Positions 10,698 to 22,791 of a DNA stretch of 64,000 bases are shown here, piece by piece. Under the pieces are notes generated by a model. The model made no database searches. It worked only from the letters and a program-made list of their open reading frames with translations, and had not been told where the DNA came from. Numbering within the stretch: position 1 is the first letter of the stretch; each line of letters begins with the position of its first letter. The position numbers were made by a program, and so were the translations under genes. Source of the stretch: Lophium mytilinum (Eukaryota; Ascomycota; Dothideomycetes; Mytilinidiales; Mytilinidiaceae); NCBI GenBank assembly GCA_010093605.1, contig MU004183.1, positions 1,984,001 through 2,048,000 on the forward strand. The letters run 5' to 3'.

Positions 10698-11236
10698 GAC
10701 TACCGTTGGGGCTTTTGGATGCGAAACGCAATAGGAGAGAGTTATGGCGACATATTCTTTTGGTTATGAAGAGTCACGTTTTCTTGTGCTTGGGTCCTAG
10801 CATGAAGTCGAATTTAAGGCTGTACGATGATTAGAAGTAAATGAAACAAAGCAATGATATGTTAATTCTGTAGTATGCTCATATACCTGCTCGTCGATTC
10901 CGAAACAGTCGTCAATGCCAGTAGGATGGGGAAAGAACCGATCGAAGGTCGCACATGGTCGCACATGGAAGAAAGTCGTATCGAGATGTCAATCCACGTG
11001 TTGAAAGAGAGAAGCCAGTTGTTGCTCGGATATAAAGAACAATAGGTTTCTCCAGTAGTGGTCTGATGAGATAAGAAAAGTGAGGAGTCCCCAAGTTCAC
11101 TCCCACTCCCGCTTCTATGAGCCAGATCCTAGACCCTCAACGAGGGCATGCAATTAAAGTACAACATCAACATCGCACGCAGTGAGAAAGGGACGGGCAC
11201 GGGTGGCAGGCGTGTTGTCTGTCTGTCTGTCGCTCG
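10698..11236. other. Convergent intergenic region
   Basis: Between the 3' ends of the HeLo gene and profilin. It contains a short CTGT microsatellite near 11216-11231. No gene seen. Confidence 0.5.
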
Positions 11237-11913
11237 CTAATAACCAACTTTGACCAGGTACTCCGCCAGCTCCGCCACGGAGCTGTATGCGACGGTCGTC
11301 TGGACGTCGGCTGGGTGGTGGCCTATGAGAAGGGCTTGGGTGGTTTTGATGACGATGATGCCTTCCTTGCCCTGTGTGACCATCTCGTATTAGTATCCCG
11401 AAGCGTCGGAGAGACATCCGAGTCCGCGGCGGGGAACGCTCACCTTCTTCGCCTTCAGCGAGGTGTCGTCCGAGTCGAGCGTGATGTACTTCTCCCCGTT
11501 TATGTGGATGCCGTTTGCGACGACGGCTTTGGTCTCGCCACTGTCGGTGAAGGAGTCCACTATGACCTTGCGCTCGGCTTCAGGAATCTGGTGTCCGTTA
11601 GCCCGCCGTCCCATAGTCTAGTGTATCCCCAAACACGCTTCCGCTATTATGTTGTCCCGCTGTTTGGGTTGGTGAAGGGAATAGTCTGACGCACCGAGAA
11701 GCCTGTAGTCGCGGCCCAGATGGTTTTTCCTGATGCGTCGCAGATGATGGCCTTGTCGATGTTGCCAGTGCCAACGAGGCTATAGAGGAAGCGATTAGCA
11801 AGAGAAAGGGGAGAATCAACAGTGGAAGCAATACCTCTGGTCGACGTAGGCTAGGGCCGAGTTAGCTGTCGTATGAGTGTAAACAAGGCGTGTTACTCAC
11901 CTTGCCAGGACAT
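11237..11913 (-). CDS. Profilin
   Basis: Five exons: 11913-11901, 11850-11835, 11779-11695, 11587-11444 and 11371-11237; every junction is GT-AG and the phases close to a 130-aa protein, the normal profilin length. It opens MSWQAYVDQSLVGTGN, the profilin N-terminus, continues with KAIICDASGKTIWAATTGF, and ends with GHHPADVQTTVAY and AEYLVKVGY. Profilin binds actin monomers, proline-rich proteins and phosphoinositides, and supports actin assembly at growing tips. The first two exons are only 13 and 16 nt, and simple frame scanning misses them. Confidence 0.96.
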
Positions 11914-12668
11914 GACTGTGGGTGGGCCGAAGGAAGTGTATGAGCGAAGAAGTGGGAGGCAGGAAAGCTGGTGAGGCAGGGAAGATGCAAGAGGTATATC
12001 AAGGCTTAAGCAGCGGTGTACAGGCGGGGAGAGTGCGGTTGGCGTGGGTGGTGGGCGGCTGTGGTGAGAGAAGTGCAAGCTGGAGTTGGGCTTTGCTGAA
12101 CAGAATAGTGGGGTCGAAAAAGCGACCCCGCGTATCTATCAGATGCTACGCTACCGACAAAACTGCCCGCCGGCCAAGCACAAATCTGCCCGGCCCACGG
12201 CCAAAAGCAAGCAGAGGCATGAACAGCAGCATCTTCTCGCTGCTTCCGCTGCTCTGCTGCTTGCGCCATCATGCATTGGCCTGGGGTCTGCATATCTGCA
12301 TGAAACCGTTGATCAGTTGTGCACCGCTGTTTTGGGCTGTCTGCGCCGCAGAGGCCGTATTCAGCCCACGCAGTACGACCATAAACCGCATGAATCTTCA
12401 CTGCTTCCTGTAGTTCCGTGCACGTGAATGAAGCTCGCCGTAAGCTGACTGCTGCTTGCAGCAGTGCGACCTAAACAAAGCGGTCCTGAGCTCGACGGTC
12501 ACGTGATGCACCGCTCCGTATCATTCATTCGCTGACTCAGCACGGCGTCCAAGCTCCAGCTTCGTTTATTTTCCAGCTGCAACCGTCCGCAGCTCCACCA
12601 CCGTCAACCACCTACAGACGCGTACGTCGCGCTCTTCTCTCAACGCCAACCCCGACCGGACCTGCGCC
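11914..12668. promoter_or_regulatory. Divergent profilin / RNPS1-like promoter region
   Basis: 755 bp between two divergent genes. Two palindromic CACGTG boxes are present (12421-12426, and 12500-12505 within TCACGTGA), the core bound by bHLH factors of the Cbf1/Pho4 kind. Open frames here look like chance. Function is inferred from position. Confidence 0.45.
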
Positions 12669-13789
12669 ATGGCTTCCGACACCTCCTCCCGCTCGCGTCA
12701 CCGAAGCGCGTCGCGAGGCCGCTCCCGCACCCGCTCACGAACTCCCCTGTCGCAAGACCGATCCCCGCGTCGCTCCATATCCCCTCGCTCAGCCTCGCGC
12801 TCACCGTCGCGATCGCGCCCTGCTTCACTCACGCCCGCAGGCGACCGCATTGGCCGGCGCAATGGAGGAAGAAGCCCGAGTCGGAGTCCCACCCGCGATT
12901 CACGAAGCCCAAGCCGCGATAGAGGACCGAGGGGAGACAGTCGCAGCTATAGCCGCAGCGCCAGCCGTGCTGTTAGTCCTGCGCCGAGAAGCTCAAAGGT
13001 ACGTAAGACGTCAATGTGCTTGACAGCCTCGCAGCTTGCCCAGCTCTATTCCCATCCATCGAAGCTCCAGCTAACACTACCCAGATCGTTGTGGAGAAGC
13101 TCACCAAGAACGTCAACGAAGACCACCTACGCGAGATCTTTGGCGCCTACGGCCAGATCCAAACCATCGACCTTCCCATGAACCGCCAATGTACGTCTCC
13201 CCTCATAATCCCCCCTGGTCTACCCAAGCTAACAACCCTCGCAGTCAACACCAACCGCGGCACCGCCTACATCATCTACTACGAAGTCACCGACGCCGAG
13301 AAAGCCATCGCCCACATGCACGAAGCCCAGCTCGACGGCGCCGTCATCAACGTATCCATCGTCCTCCCTCGTCGCCGCTTCTCGCGCTCTCCACCACGCC
13401 GCGCCCCAGCCTTCGACCGATTCCAAGACCGTGGACCACCGGGAGGGTACCGCGGACCTCCACCTGGAGTTGGAGGCGGCGGACGCTACAGATCCCCACC
13501 ACGCCGTCGCTCACCACCGCGAGGCTACGGTGCACGTGGAGGCCGTGGAGGAGACAATTGGCACCCACGCCGCTCGATGTCACGCTCACGCTCTCGATCC
13601 CCTCGTAGGAGCCGCTCTCGGTCCTACATCTCACGCTCAGCGTCCCGCACACCCCCACGCCGACGAGGAGGCAGCAGAGGAGGAGGAAGCGGAGGGGGAC
13701 GTAGGCGCCGCAGCCGCAGCTACGACAGCTACAGCAGCTACAGTGACCGGAGCCGTAGCAGGAGCCGTGGAGGGAGGGGGCGAAGGTAG
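12669..13789 (+). CDS. RNPS1-like RS/RRM splicing and exon-junction protein
   Basis: Three exons: 12669-12998, 13085-13190 and 13245-13789; 326 aa. The N-terminus is an arginine-serine domain (SRSRHRSASRGRSRTRSRT and more), followed by one RRM: IVVEKLTKNVNEDHLREIFG (RNP2-like IVVEKL) and NRGTAYIIYYEV (RNP1-like). The C-terminus is RS- and RGG-rich (SRSPPRR, GGRGGDNW, RSRSRSPRR). Family knowledge: RNPS1 proteins bind RNA, act as splicing activators and join exon-junction complexes in the nucleus. Both introns fall in or next to the RRM. Confidence 0.9.
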
Positions 13790-15605
13790 TGATCGTTAAC
13801 CCCCCGCTTCCTGCACTATTGCTTCTTTTGACATTCTTGTTACTCCTTCTACTCCTTCTACTTCTTGTCCTTGTTCTAAAAGTGTGAGATGTTGTTGCTA
13901 AACACCCCTTTTTTACAGCGAGCATCATGATTCGATGCAGCAGCAGGTCCAGCACAACGCCGCCCCAGAAAATGCCCCAAAAGGGCCGAAAGGCTGGGAA
14001 GGGCCGCCGAAGAATGCACCAAAAGGCCCGGAACCGTGGGTGCCGTCCTGGAGTCGCTACCCGAGGGGTGAAAGTGCTAGGCTGAGCCCGTATAGCGAGC
14101 GTGAGCGTAGTAGTGAGTAAGGCCTCCGGGTGGTTGTCTATAAGGCTTTGCGTGGTAATGGGCGAATTAGGAGCCAGGGGACGTGTACGAGTAGCTGGAT
14201 AGGCAGCGTAATGAAAATGTTGGAAATGGTCCAACTTGGAGAACAATAAAAATCAGTATAAGCTACTTTCTTCTGTTGTTTTTGGTATTGAAGGCCCGAA
14301 AGGGTAAATAATCTGCACGAAGAGGGACGAGAGTACCAGGCCGAGCCCCTACAGCGAGGGGTAGGGTAGTCACGAATAGGGCCTCAGTATAGTTGCTTAT
14401 AGGGCTCCGAGTATTTATTTATAAGGCTCTAGGTAGTTATTTATAACGCTCCAGGTAGTTACTTCCAAGACTTTTAGTGGTACAAGGCGAAGTAGCAGCT
14501 AGATAGCAGTATTAGTTACTTCTTTCTGCTTTTTAGATTGGGTGTATAACGTAAGTGCGCTGGGGTGTTGGTTACCCCTTTAGGACGCTCCTGGAGGGTT
14601 TATGAGTTTGAGATATAGATGTAAAGTTTTCGAGGGTTTGAATTGTATGGCTGGATGTGGCTGTTTTGGGGGGTTGGATTCGTCTTTTGGACGCTCCTGG
14701 GGTTGCACGTTTTTAGGATGTTAAGTTCTCGAGCGTGCAAATTAGAGGAGTTGTCTTCTAGTACATTCACTTTGAACTAAAGGGTGTAGTTATGGGCGCT
14801 GGGGGGTCAGATACCCCTTCGGACGCTCCTGAGGGTTGCAAGATTCTAGGAGGCGGATGTAACGTTTGAACAAGTTCAGACCGCGAATAGTCCAACGTTC
14901 GTTCTGGGGCCTCCGAGGACCTATCAGAGGACTTCAGGGCCCGGGAGGATCTAAAAGCGTGAATGTAAAAGTTTTGAGGTCGTAAATTAGACCTGCGGAT
15001 TTAAAGTGATAGTAAGGATCTAAGAGGCTAAATTAATAAGTTAACTTAGAATTCGTTTTGGGGGCTGTAATAGTATACCTAGGGCCTTTAGCGGGGGAGA
15101 GGATTTAAAACCGTAGATGTAAAGGTTTAGAGCTCGTGAATTAAGTCTAAGGTTTTAAAACTTATTAAGGTAGCAGAGCTATAAATCGAGCGGTATTATA
15201 GTATCGCGTTGGACATGTTGATAATATACTGGGCTACCCCTGGCCCAATGACACTGAAGGAACTCGTGCGGTAAAGGACTTCAGCGCTTGAATCAGACCT
15301 GGGTACTGCTTGGGTATGAGAGTAGGACTTACAGCGTTTGCAGAGTGACTTTGGGGAACAAGTCTCAAGTCTGAAGGCCTCCCGAGGTTCGCGGACTTTG
15401 AACGCGTGAAGGTAAAGGTCTGGAGGCTATAAATTGGGAAGTCAGATTCAAGCCTTAACGTCCGAGCTGTGTGCACCGCTTTGCAGCTGTCTGGGGTGGC
15501 TCAGTAAGTAGATTTCCGGGTATCCAAATGGTATTATTTCCCCTATCTATCCTACACGTCCCAACTCTACACCATTAGATAAAGGCCTGTTAAACCCCCT
15601 TTCCC
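13790..15605. repeat. Gene-free tract with decayed long tandem repeats
   Basis: 1.8 kb without a gene. From about 14110 to 15480 a diverged repeat recurs. One half carries GGACGCTCCTG (GACGCTCC at 14584, 14690 and 14822), spaced 106-132 bp. The other half resembles GGATCTAAAAGCGTGAATGT followed by AAAGGTTTTGAGGTCGTAAA, with copies anchored near 14621, 14964, 15119 and 15411 and weaker ones near 14711 and 14850. At 14390-14470 a shorter motif (TTATAAGGCTCTAGGTAGTT) repeats about four times. No protein similarity. Confidence 0.65.
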
Positions 15606-17224
15606 TTAAGCTTTCGCCCACCCCCAACCCACATGAGCCACTCTCGACGCCCCCGTAATCACCGCTCCAGCTATTAGCAACACGCCCCCAAAGATCCAAA
15701 CCGAATCAAACCCATGAGCATCCAAAATCACGCCCCCAATCGGCGCCCCAATCAGCAACCCAACCGCCACACACGAAAAACACATGCCCATCCTCGTGCC
15801 AATCTTCCCGCGGTGCTGCAGGCTTAACCGCACGATCATCGTCGGCGGCAAGCTCACCATACTCCCCGAGAACAGCCCATACAGCAGCACAAACACAACG
15901 ATACTCGGGACCGAGTGCACGGCCATGAGACACAAGCATAGCACGCCCGAGATGACGGTGCACGGCACGATGACGTTGTAGGCGCCGAAGCGGTCAGCGA
16001 GGATGTTGGGCACAATGCGGCCGAAGATGGAGGCCGAATTGAGGATGGCGATGAGGTAGAAGGCTAGATTCTCGGTGGTGATGTGCTCGCGGATCGCGTA
16101 GATCTGGACGTAGAAGAAGGGCATGTACAGTCCCATGAAGCCGACAAAGGCGCCGAACACGAAGATGGTGTAGGGGGGCTCTTTGAAGGCGGGGAGGTCG
16201 AGCAGCGCGCGCCGGGTGGAGGGTAGCACGCGCACGCGCATGACGGTGTTGGGGATGATGAGGGTTGCGAGGATCATGAAGCCGATTGCGCGTGTCGTCC
16301 ATCCGAAGCCGGCGGTGGGCATGAGTTTGTGGAACACGATGGGGTAGATGACGCCGCCTGAAGGCAGGGTTAGGAGACATGGGTTAATGAGGGTTCGGAG
16401 GGGGAGTGGCGCGAGATTTGGAATCAAAGAAGGATGAAAGCTCACCTAGACTGCTGCCAGCAGCGGCAAGGCCTGTAGCAGATGCGAGCTTAGAAGTAAA
16501 GTAAGTGGAAAGGATGGCCACACTGGGTACGAAGAGACAGCCAGCTCCAATCCCCATACAGAATGCCTGGGCGAGGAGCACCTGCCAGTACTCTTTGCAA
16601 AGACTTAGCATCATTTGGCCAAAGACGAGGAGGATTGACCCGCTGAGCAGGAGGGTGCGGAAGTAGCCTGCATCATAAAAAGGCCCGGAGACGGCGCCCA
16701 CAATTAGCAAAAGGAAGGATTGAATAGATCCGATCCACGATATAGCAGAAGGTGTTGAACTCTTAAGCAACTCTGTCTCGTAGTATGCTTGGTAGCTGCC
16801 AAAGGTATTCAAAATTCCCCTAAATTAGCGTCAGTTAAGCTCTACCTGCATGAACTCCACAGGGCATGCTGCCAAGGGATAATGGAAAACAATGGACGAC
16901 CGAAATAGGAGAAGTACGAACGGACCATGAATTGAAGAAGAGGAAAAATGCGCCGGCCACTTGCAACCACGCCTGGAAGCCTCCGTTCGGAATTGAGTCG
17001 ACGTGGGTTACCGAATGCACTTTCGTAGCCTTGTTGCCAGCCCCGGCCTCCAGGTCGGCTGCCGGCTCTTCGGCGACGTCTTCGCCGTCTTTCCCTTCTG
17101 GACCGGCCATGTTGCTGCGGATTGACGCAGCGCGAGAGCTGCTCTCAATTTTCTCGTCGTCGAGGGGCTGGTTGAAGCCGGATGATTGTGAGCGTCCAAG
17201 ATCCTCCTCTTCGGGGCGGCCCAT
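15606..17224 (-). CDS. MFS transporter, monocarboxylate-porter (MCT) type
   Basis: Three exons: 17224-16926, 16819-16446 and 16357-15606; 474 aa. After a hydrophilic, acidic N-terminus (MGRPEEEDLGRSQSSG) it enters the MCT signature region, with NGGFQAWLQVAGAFFLFFNS joining WGILNTFGSYQAYYE across the first intron. Helices with the usual 6+6 MFS spacing follow, for example GIGAGCLFVPSVAI and LYGLFSGSMVSLPP. Fungal members carry monocarboxylates, riboflavin or secondary-metabolite precursors; the substrate cannot be read from sequence. The first donor is GTCCGT, not the usual GTRAGT, but the join restores a conserved stretch. No biosynthetic cluster surrounds it. Confidence 0.86.
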
Positions 17225-18618
17225 AATGCGGCGGCAGCTCTCGAGAGCGAGGCTGTGGCTGGTGTTTATGGAGTGTGAGTATCTGAATAGGGCGCGTCCA
17301 ATCAGGAAGCGAGACAGGCCGGTAGATAGTAGTGAAGAGATAGAAAACAAAGAAAGTGATGGGAGACTCCAGAAATGAGAGAAATGAGGGTCGCTACATA
17401 TGGGGCCAGGTGCTGATGGACGGCCGGGATTGCAGAGCACGGGAGGAAATATCGAGAAGCTAGGCAGAGTTCACCTAAGCGTTTCGTACAACCGCCCCTG
17501 CTAGCCTTTGTAGGCACGGTTAAGGGAGGGCTCCTGGCTAGCTCGTGACGGCTGCAGACCGGTGGCGTCAGCGCCCTTTGTGCCCCACGATCTCGGCAGA
17601 TATCTTGATTCGGCATTTCCATCAACACCATCTTGCTGCCCGCAGTCTGCCTATAGTCTGACATGCCTTATGTCCGTTAAGCCCAGTAAAAAGTGTAGCA
17701 CGCCTATTAAGTCCAGTGTGATCTCACCTATTGAATGCCTAATATCTTCACATCTTCGTACAATGCCTTCGGCCGAGGGTGAGCGCTGCCTGAAAGGGGT
17801 ATCCTTAAACGACGGCGGGCCCTGAGTCAATGCCATTTCGCACCACACCGTGAGACCATGAGTAATAAATATACTTGTTGATTCCAAAGCTCAATATCTA
17901 CCTGCAGCCTGAATTCGAGCAGAGGCACTGAAACTGGGCCGACTGTCTGAGACAGCCTTGGACCCGTGTCAGGTCCCCCACATACCAAACAGAGCTACAA
18001 TGCCCATTATTACAGACCTCTTTGTCTGACATGAATCTCAATCCGATATCCACCCGTCCATAAGCTGCTCCCTCGTATAGCAAATCTTGATGATGTACAG
18101 TCGTAACAGTTTTTGTTCGTGACCGATGCCCTCGCAGTGCCGAATCGTGCTTTTTTTCTTCTCCTATGCCCAACACGGAATATGCTCCTCACTCCCGAAA
18201 ACCAAAGACTTTGAACAGGAGTGGTATAAACATGACAAAAATCCAGAAACGCCAACCACCCTCGCTATGCAAAATGCCACATTTTTGGGGTCTGAGGTGA
18301 AGGGGGAAATTGGGAACTGACACAATCATAACACTTCAGAAAAAACTCACCTAGCGTTTATTCGTCCTGTCCACCCAAAGCGTCAGGAACCGGATGCCAA
18401 ATGACATTAAGAGAAGAGGTGCTGAGCTCAATCGACCTGACATGCGCTGTACTTCCAGAAATTGGCTCCATGCCATCCTAGTAGGAATCCAGAAGAAGTC
18501 GGAAAAGGTGATTAAGCCCGAGTGCAGGCCATTAAAGTGCCCAAAAATCAGAGATCCACCCGCATCCAATCGAGCCTAGAGAGCGCTGAATTATGCGCAG
18601 TGGCTCGCTTAGTAAGTA
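17225..18618. other. Intergenic, no gene seen
   Basis: 1.4 kb between the MFS gene's start and the 3' end of the BTB-like gene. Several 60-120 codon open frames on both strands show no domain and no consistent splicing. It holds the MFS promoter. Confidence 0.5.
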
Positions 18619-20872
18619 CTACTCCTGACCATTGGCAGTTGTCCGGGATCGCGTCACACAGAAGCCACTCTCGACCTTGTCCGATTGATCAACGCGCTCT
18701 TCCCATTGGAGGTTCTCCAGCAGCTGTTGATCCGATCCAGATGATGGCGCGCATTTGCTTTGACCATTCAAGGCCTTCTTCCGTCTATCTTCGCGTTCGT
18801 CGACCACTGCCTTCATGACCTCAACAACCTTGGGCCAACCCACGTTGCCGCCGAGCGCGGCATTGTCGAATAGGCTTCGAAGAACTGAGAAAGGAAGCGA
18901 TAGAAGAATGCTTGATAGAAGATTGGTCGCGAAAGTAGGTCGAGGAGTGTCCTCGAAAGGAATTTCTCCAAATCTAATCTTGCTTAAGCGTGCGTGGTGA
19001 GTTGACGGCCTAGATTCCACGACATTCGGGATCAACAGATTTCCAGAGAGCTGTGGAACTACGTTGTTCAATCTGAAGTCAGATGGAAAGCCAAGAGAGA
19101 GGAATGCCAGGATACCACGAAGTAGAGATGAACTGTATGGATCATATGTAGGCTGGTGGATAGAAGGAGACTCAGATTGAGCATCACGCCACGGTGGGCT
19201 GAGCCCGTCTCGCAGTGCGAATTCCAAGGCGCGCTCGATGTTATCCCATCTGAGAACGTGCAGCGCAATATCGATACCCCGATTGGCAACCTCTGGTAGT
19301 TGAAGGAAGGCACCAGCGGCGGAGAAACTCAGGGCTTGATCCATACGTTGGCGGGCAAGACCATGTGGGTCGACCTGCTCCGCGTTACGATCGATAGGTT
19401 GCAGGCCTTGCGAAAACTTTGCGGGAACTGGAAGAGGTGCGCCGTAGAGAAACCTGAGAGCCTCCATCACTGCTTGTTGAGTGATAAACTCATCCTCAAT
19501 AAAAAGCTGCGTGACTTTAACGCCATCTTGATAATGTTCAGAGGGTGCAGAAAGTGCTGATGCTAGAAGTTTGCTATCCGCAACGATCACGCTGTGAACT
19601 GGCATGGAGAAGAAAGGTGTGGCGTCTGCATGCCCAACTTCAAGAACGCGGTCTGCAAACTTTGAATCTCCGAACCGGGAATGCAGGTAGTCGATCCGCG
19701 CGATTCTGTTGTTTTCCACCTCCGGATCCACCCTATGGCGGATGCCATTCTGAAATCTAGGAAAGTTTTGGCCCTGGCCGGTGGCCTCAGGGACATGTTT
19801 GAGCTCCCCTTCGTGTGTTTGACTAGATGTTTGCGACGCAGACCGAGAAGGCTTCGCAGTGCCGTTGGTCAGCGCAGGCTCATGAGGCGGTATGTATGGC
19901 TCCTGGTACATCATCTGATAGGGAGCATGATCAGCCTGAGGATACCATGGCTGGTGCTGTCCCATCAGATGCTGAGGCGGAGCATCTCTCCGATATCCGT
20001 ATGCTACAGACGGAGGCATATTCATAGGAAATATCATGTGGCCGTTGGGATCTGAAGGATGATGAGAGTGGCCTGGAGTGAAGAAAGGTGGCGGAGCAAA
20101 GTTTCCCGGCATGAAGCCGGGCGGTGAAGGATGATATCCCGCCATGCCCAGAGGGGGAGCTGGGGAAGAGCTGGACGATTCCGGGAAGCCTCCAAATATA
20201 ATGCTACCAGTGCTTGGCCGAGGGTGATGAATGCTAGTGTCGTTCACGGGAAGTTGGAAAGATGGCGTGGATGAAGAAGTTGCCGAATTGGGAGTAGAAG
20301 TGTGTTCGGCAGGGTAGAAAGGAGGCGGTAGTTCTTTGATTGGATACCGCGTAGGCTCTGGAGCGACAGGCGAATAGTTAAGCTCCGTCGCTTCAGTTTG
20401 CTCGTCCGACATTGGTGAACCTGATGCAAACACATTAGCAATTGGGCCCCTTTCTTGATCTAAAAAGCAACAACAGGGAATTATTGGCCCCAAACAAATG
20501 AGCAATCCGCTGACCTCGGGTGTTCTGCGATTCTTCAACATGAACTCCCGAAACCCTGCTCGAGGAGCTTCCAGGAGAGTCCCCAGCTGCCCCAGCATGG
20601 CTCGGAGCAGAAGCTTTAGACTCGGGTGTGAGAGGAGCTTGCGCGTCTGTCAGAAGCTGCTCTTCTGGAAGCTTCTCCGCGGGTGTTGAAGCTTCAGTGT
20701 CGTCCGGTGGTGCGTCGGAAGGTCCAGTGTTCTCGGGAGTGATTGGGACGCTCGCACGAGGAGCACGAAAAAAGGCTAGCGGAATAGCAGGAATAATTCG
20801 AGGCATGACGGGCTTCGGTCTGCTGGCGTTGCTCTGAGTCGAGCGAGTCGGTTCAGCGGTGGAAGGCGCCAT
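18619..20872 (-). CDS. Proline-rich protein with BTB/POZ-like domain, function unknown
   Basis: Two exons: 20872-20515 and 20420-18619; 719 aa. The first ~290 residues are disordered, rich in Pro, Ser, His and Tyr (PPGFMPGNFAPPPFFTPG, for example). A folded part follows, with RIDYLHSRFGDSKFADRV, FSMPVHSVIVADSKLLASAL and AVMEALRFLYGAPLPVP: the sequence pattern of a BTB/POZ fold (an H-S-x-I-V-x-x-S-K-like centre and a final helix with a tract like FLYG). Downstream is helical. BTB domains mediate dimerisation and cullin-3 binding, but assignment here is by pattern only. The splice joins SQNTR to GSPMSDEQTE in phase. Divergent to the glutathione transferase gene. Confidence 0.75.
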
Positions 20873-21556
20873 TGCTGGAGCTGAGGAGCGAGGCGGGAAG
20901 GAAGGATCGGCAGCGTCTCCAAGATAATTGCGCTAGGCGCGGCGACTTCAATTATCCTGGAGCGCCTAGGAAGAACAAGACGTGGTTGCGGACTGGCAGA
21001 GCGGCGCGCGGTAGGTGGTGGGGATGTCTGAAGTTTCGAGCTATATTCTACGCCAAGAGTTCAGGTGGCCCGAGCTCGGAGTGACCTCACCACCTTTTTT
21101 CGCGTTTACCATAGCTACACCTAAAGTACAAAAGCATCGATGTATGTGTCGAAGCTACAAGCGATATCGCCGTGTTCCATCCAGCCAGCTGTTCTGCTAC
21201 GTTTATTTCGATCGAGAAGTTACCTGCCGTCCCAGAAGACAGCAGTGCGTGCTCGCTATTTCTACTTGTGTTACTTCTAGTAATAAGCACCTTTCAGTAT
21301 TAGCATACGATTACTATATTTCAACTGTGTTAGAAAGCTTCACATTGTAGAGCCCCTAGAGTTCCACTCCCGCGGACTCGAAAGTGGGGTAGACTAACCC
21401 CACTGCGTCATGCATCTTATAAATCATGCCTACTCCGGTATTTCTAATTTATATAAATGACAAGCCGAACACTGCTCCATCCTCTTGAGCTGTAGTGTTC
21501 ATAAATATCTATAAACCATTCCTCGAAGTACATCGTATCACTACGTCAGTCAAGAT
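20873..21556. promoter_or_regulatory. Divergent promoter region, BTB-like / GST
   Basis: 684 bp between two divergent starts. No conserved element I would name, and no gene seen. Confidence 0.4.
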
Positions 21557-22543
21557 ATGTCGGACCAGAAAAGAACTCAGCAGCACCCAGACTCAGACCT
21601 CTATCCAGAGGCTACTGGTCTGGCCACAGCAACAGTAAAGGTACGAATACTCAAGCAACACACTTCCACTTACACTCCACCCAAAAACCTAAAGCCCCTA
21701 CCCTAACACTGCCCCAGGCACACTCAACCGAGCACTCCCTCAAGCTCTACGCCGGCTGGTTCTGCCCCTTCGTCCAACGCGCCTGGATGGTCCTCGAAGA
21801 AAAGAACATCCCCTACCAATACATCGAAGGTCGTCCCCCTTTTCCCTTCCCATCGTCTCCTCTCCTCTCCCCCACCAACCCGACCTAACCCCCACCCAGT
21901 AAACCCCTACCACAAACCCGCCTCCCTCCTCTCCCTCAACCCCCGCGGCCTCGTCCCCACCCTCGCCTACAACAACCAGCCCCTCTACGAAAGCACCGTC
22001 CTCTGCGAGTTCCTCGAAGACGCCTTCCCCTCCCACGCCCCGGCCCTCCGCCCCGCAGACCCCTACACCCGCGCCCGCGCCCGCATCTGGACCGACTTCG
22101 TTGGCTCGCGCATCATCCCCGCCTACCACCGCTTCCTGCAGTACCAGCCGGCCCGCGATGGGCCCGAAGGCCTCTCCGCAGCACGAGCCGAATTCCTCGG
22201 GTTTCTGAAGGAGTGGACGAAAGCGACGGACCCCGCTGGGCCCTGGTTTCTGGGCGGCGAGTTCAGCCTCGTGGACGTGGCGCTCGCGCCGTGGGCGGTG
22301 AGGTTGTGGGTGTTTGATTACTTCAAGGGCGGGCTGGGGATCCCGGAAGAAGGGGAAGGGGGCGAGGATGAGGCCGTCTGGGCGAGGTGGCGGAAGTGGA
22401 GTAAGGCGGTGGAGGAGAGGAAGAGTGTGAAGGAGACGATGAGTGAGCGGGAGCATTATTTGCCGATTTATCAGCGGTATGCGGATGATGTGGCGCAGAG
22501 TGAGATGGCGAAGGCGAGTCGGGCGGGGAGGGGGGTGCCATAA
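21557..22543 (+). CDS. Omega-type glutathione S-transferase
   Basis: Three exons: 21557-21640, 21718-21829 and 21900-22543; 279 aa. The thioredoxin-fold N-terminal domain has LYAGWFCPFVQRAWMVLEEK, with C44 in the CPF position typical of omega-class enzymes, then VNPYHKPASLLSLNPRGLVP and YESTVLCEFLEDAF (the E-S/T glutathione-binding turn). The C-terminal helical domain has WFLGGEFSLVDVALAPWAVR. Omega enzymes act as thiol transferases or glutathionyl-conjugate reductases using Cys rather than Tyr/Ser; substrates are unknown here. The 3' end converges on the phenylalanine ammonia-lyase gene 250 bp away. Confidence 0.93.
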
Positions 22544-22791
22544 GGGGATCATGTGGAGGGAGAGGGACGGGCAATAGCAGGAAAAAAGATGATAGAGTTG
22601 GGAAACTCTGTTTTTCTTGTGTTGGCTCTATGAAGTGAAGAAGTGGACGCTAGCTGGAGAGCAGAAAACTCATCTGATTATGCCGCCAAATCTACCGGCC
22701 AGACCATCTATACTGAGCCTCTACCCCCTATACAATTCGATTTAATACGCAGACTGAGCAACCCTGGCGTTGTCGGTTGCATCTCCATCAC

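Noticed and set aside
13921-14120. Frame with NAPKGPKGWEGPPKNAPKGPE-like repeat after the RNPS1-like gene
   Set aside because: Short, repetitive, within the decayed tandem-repeat region; looks like a chance translation of the repeat.
13347-14246. 299-codon minus-strand open frame
   Set aside because: Antisense to the RS/RGG-rich exon of the RNPS1-like gene; low-complexity mirror.
21740-22552. 270-codon minus-strand open frame
   Set aside because: Antisense to the glutathione transferase, which has splice support and a family match.
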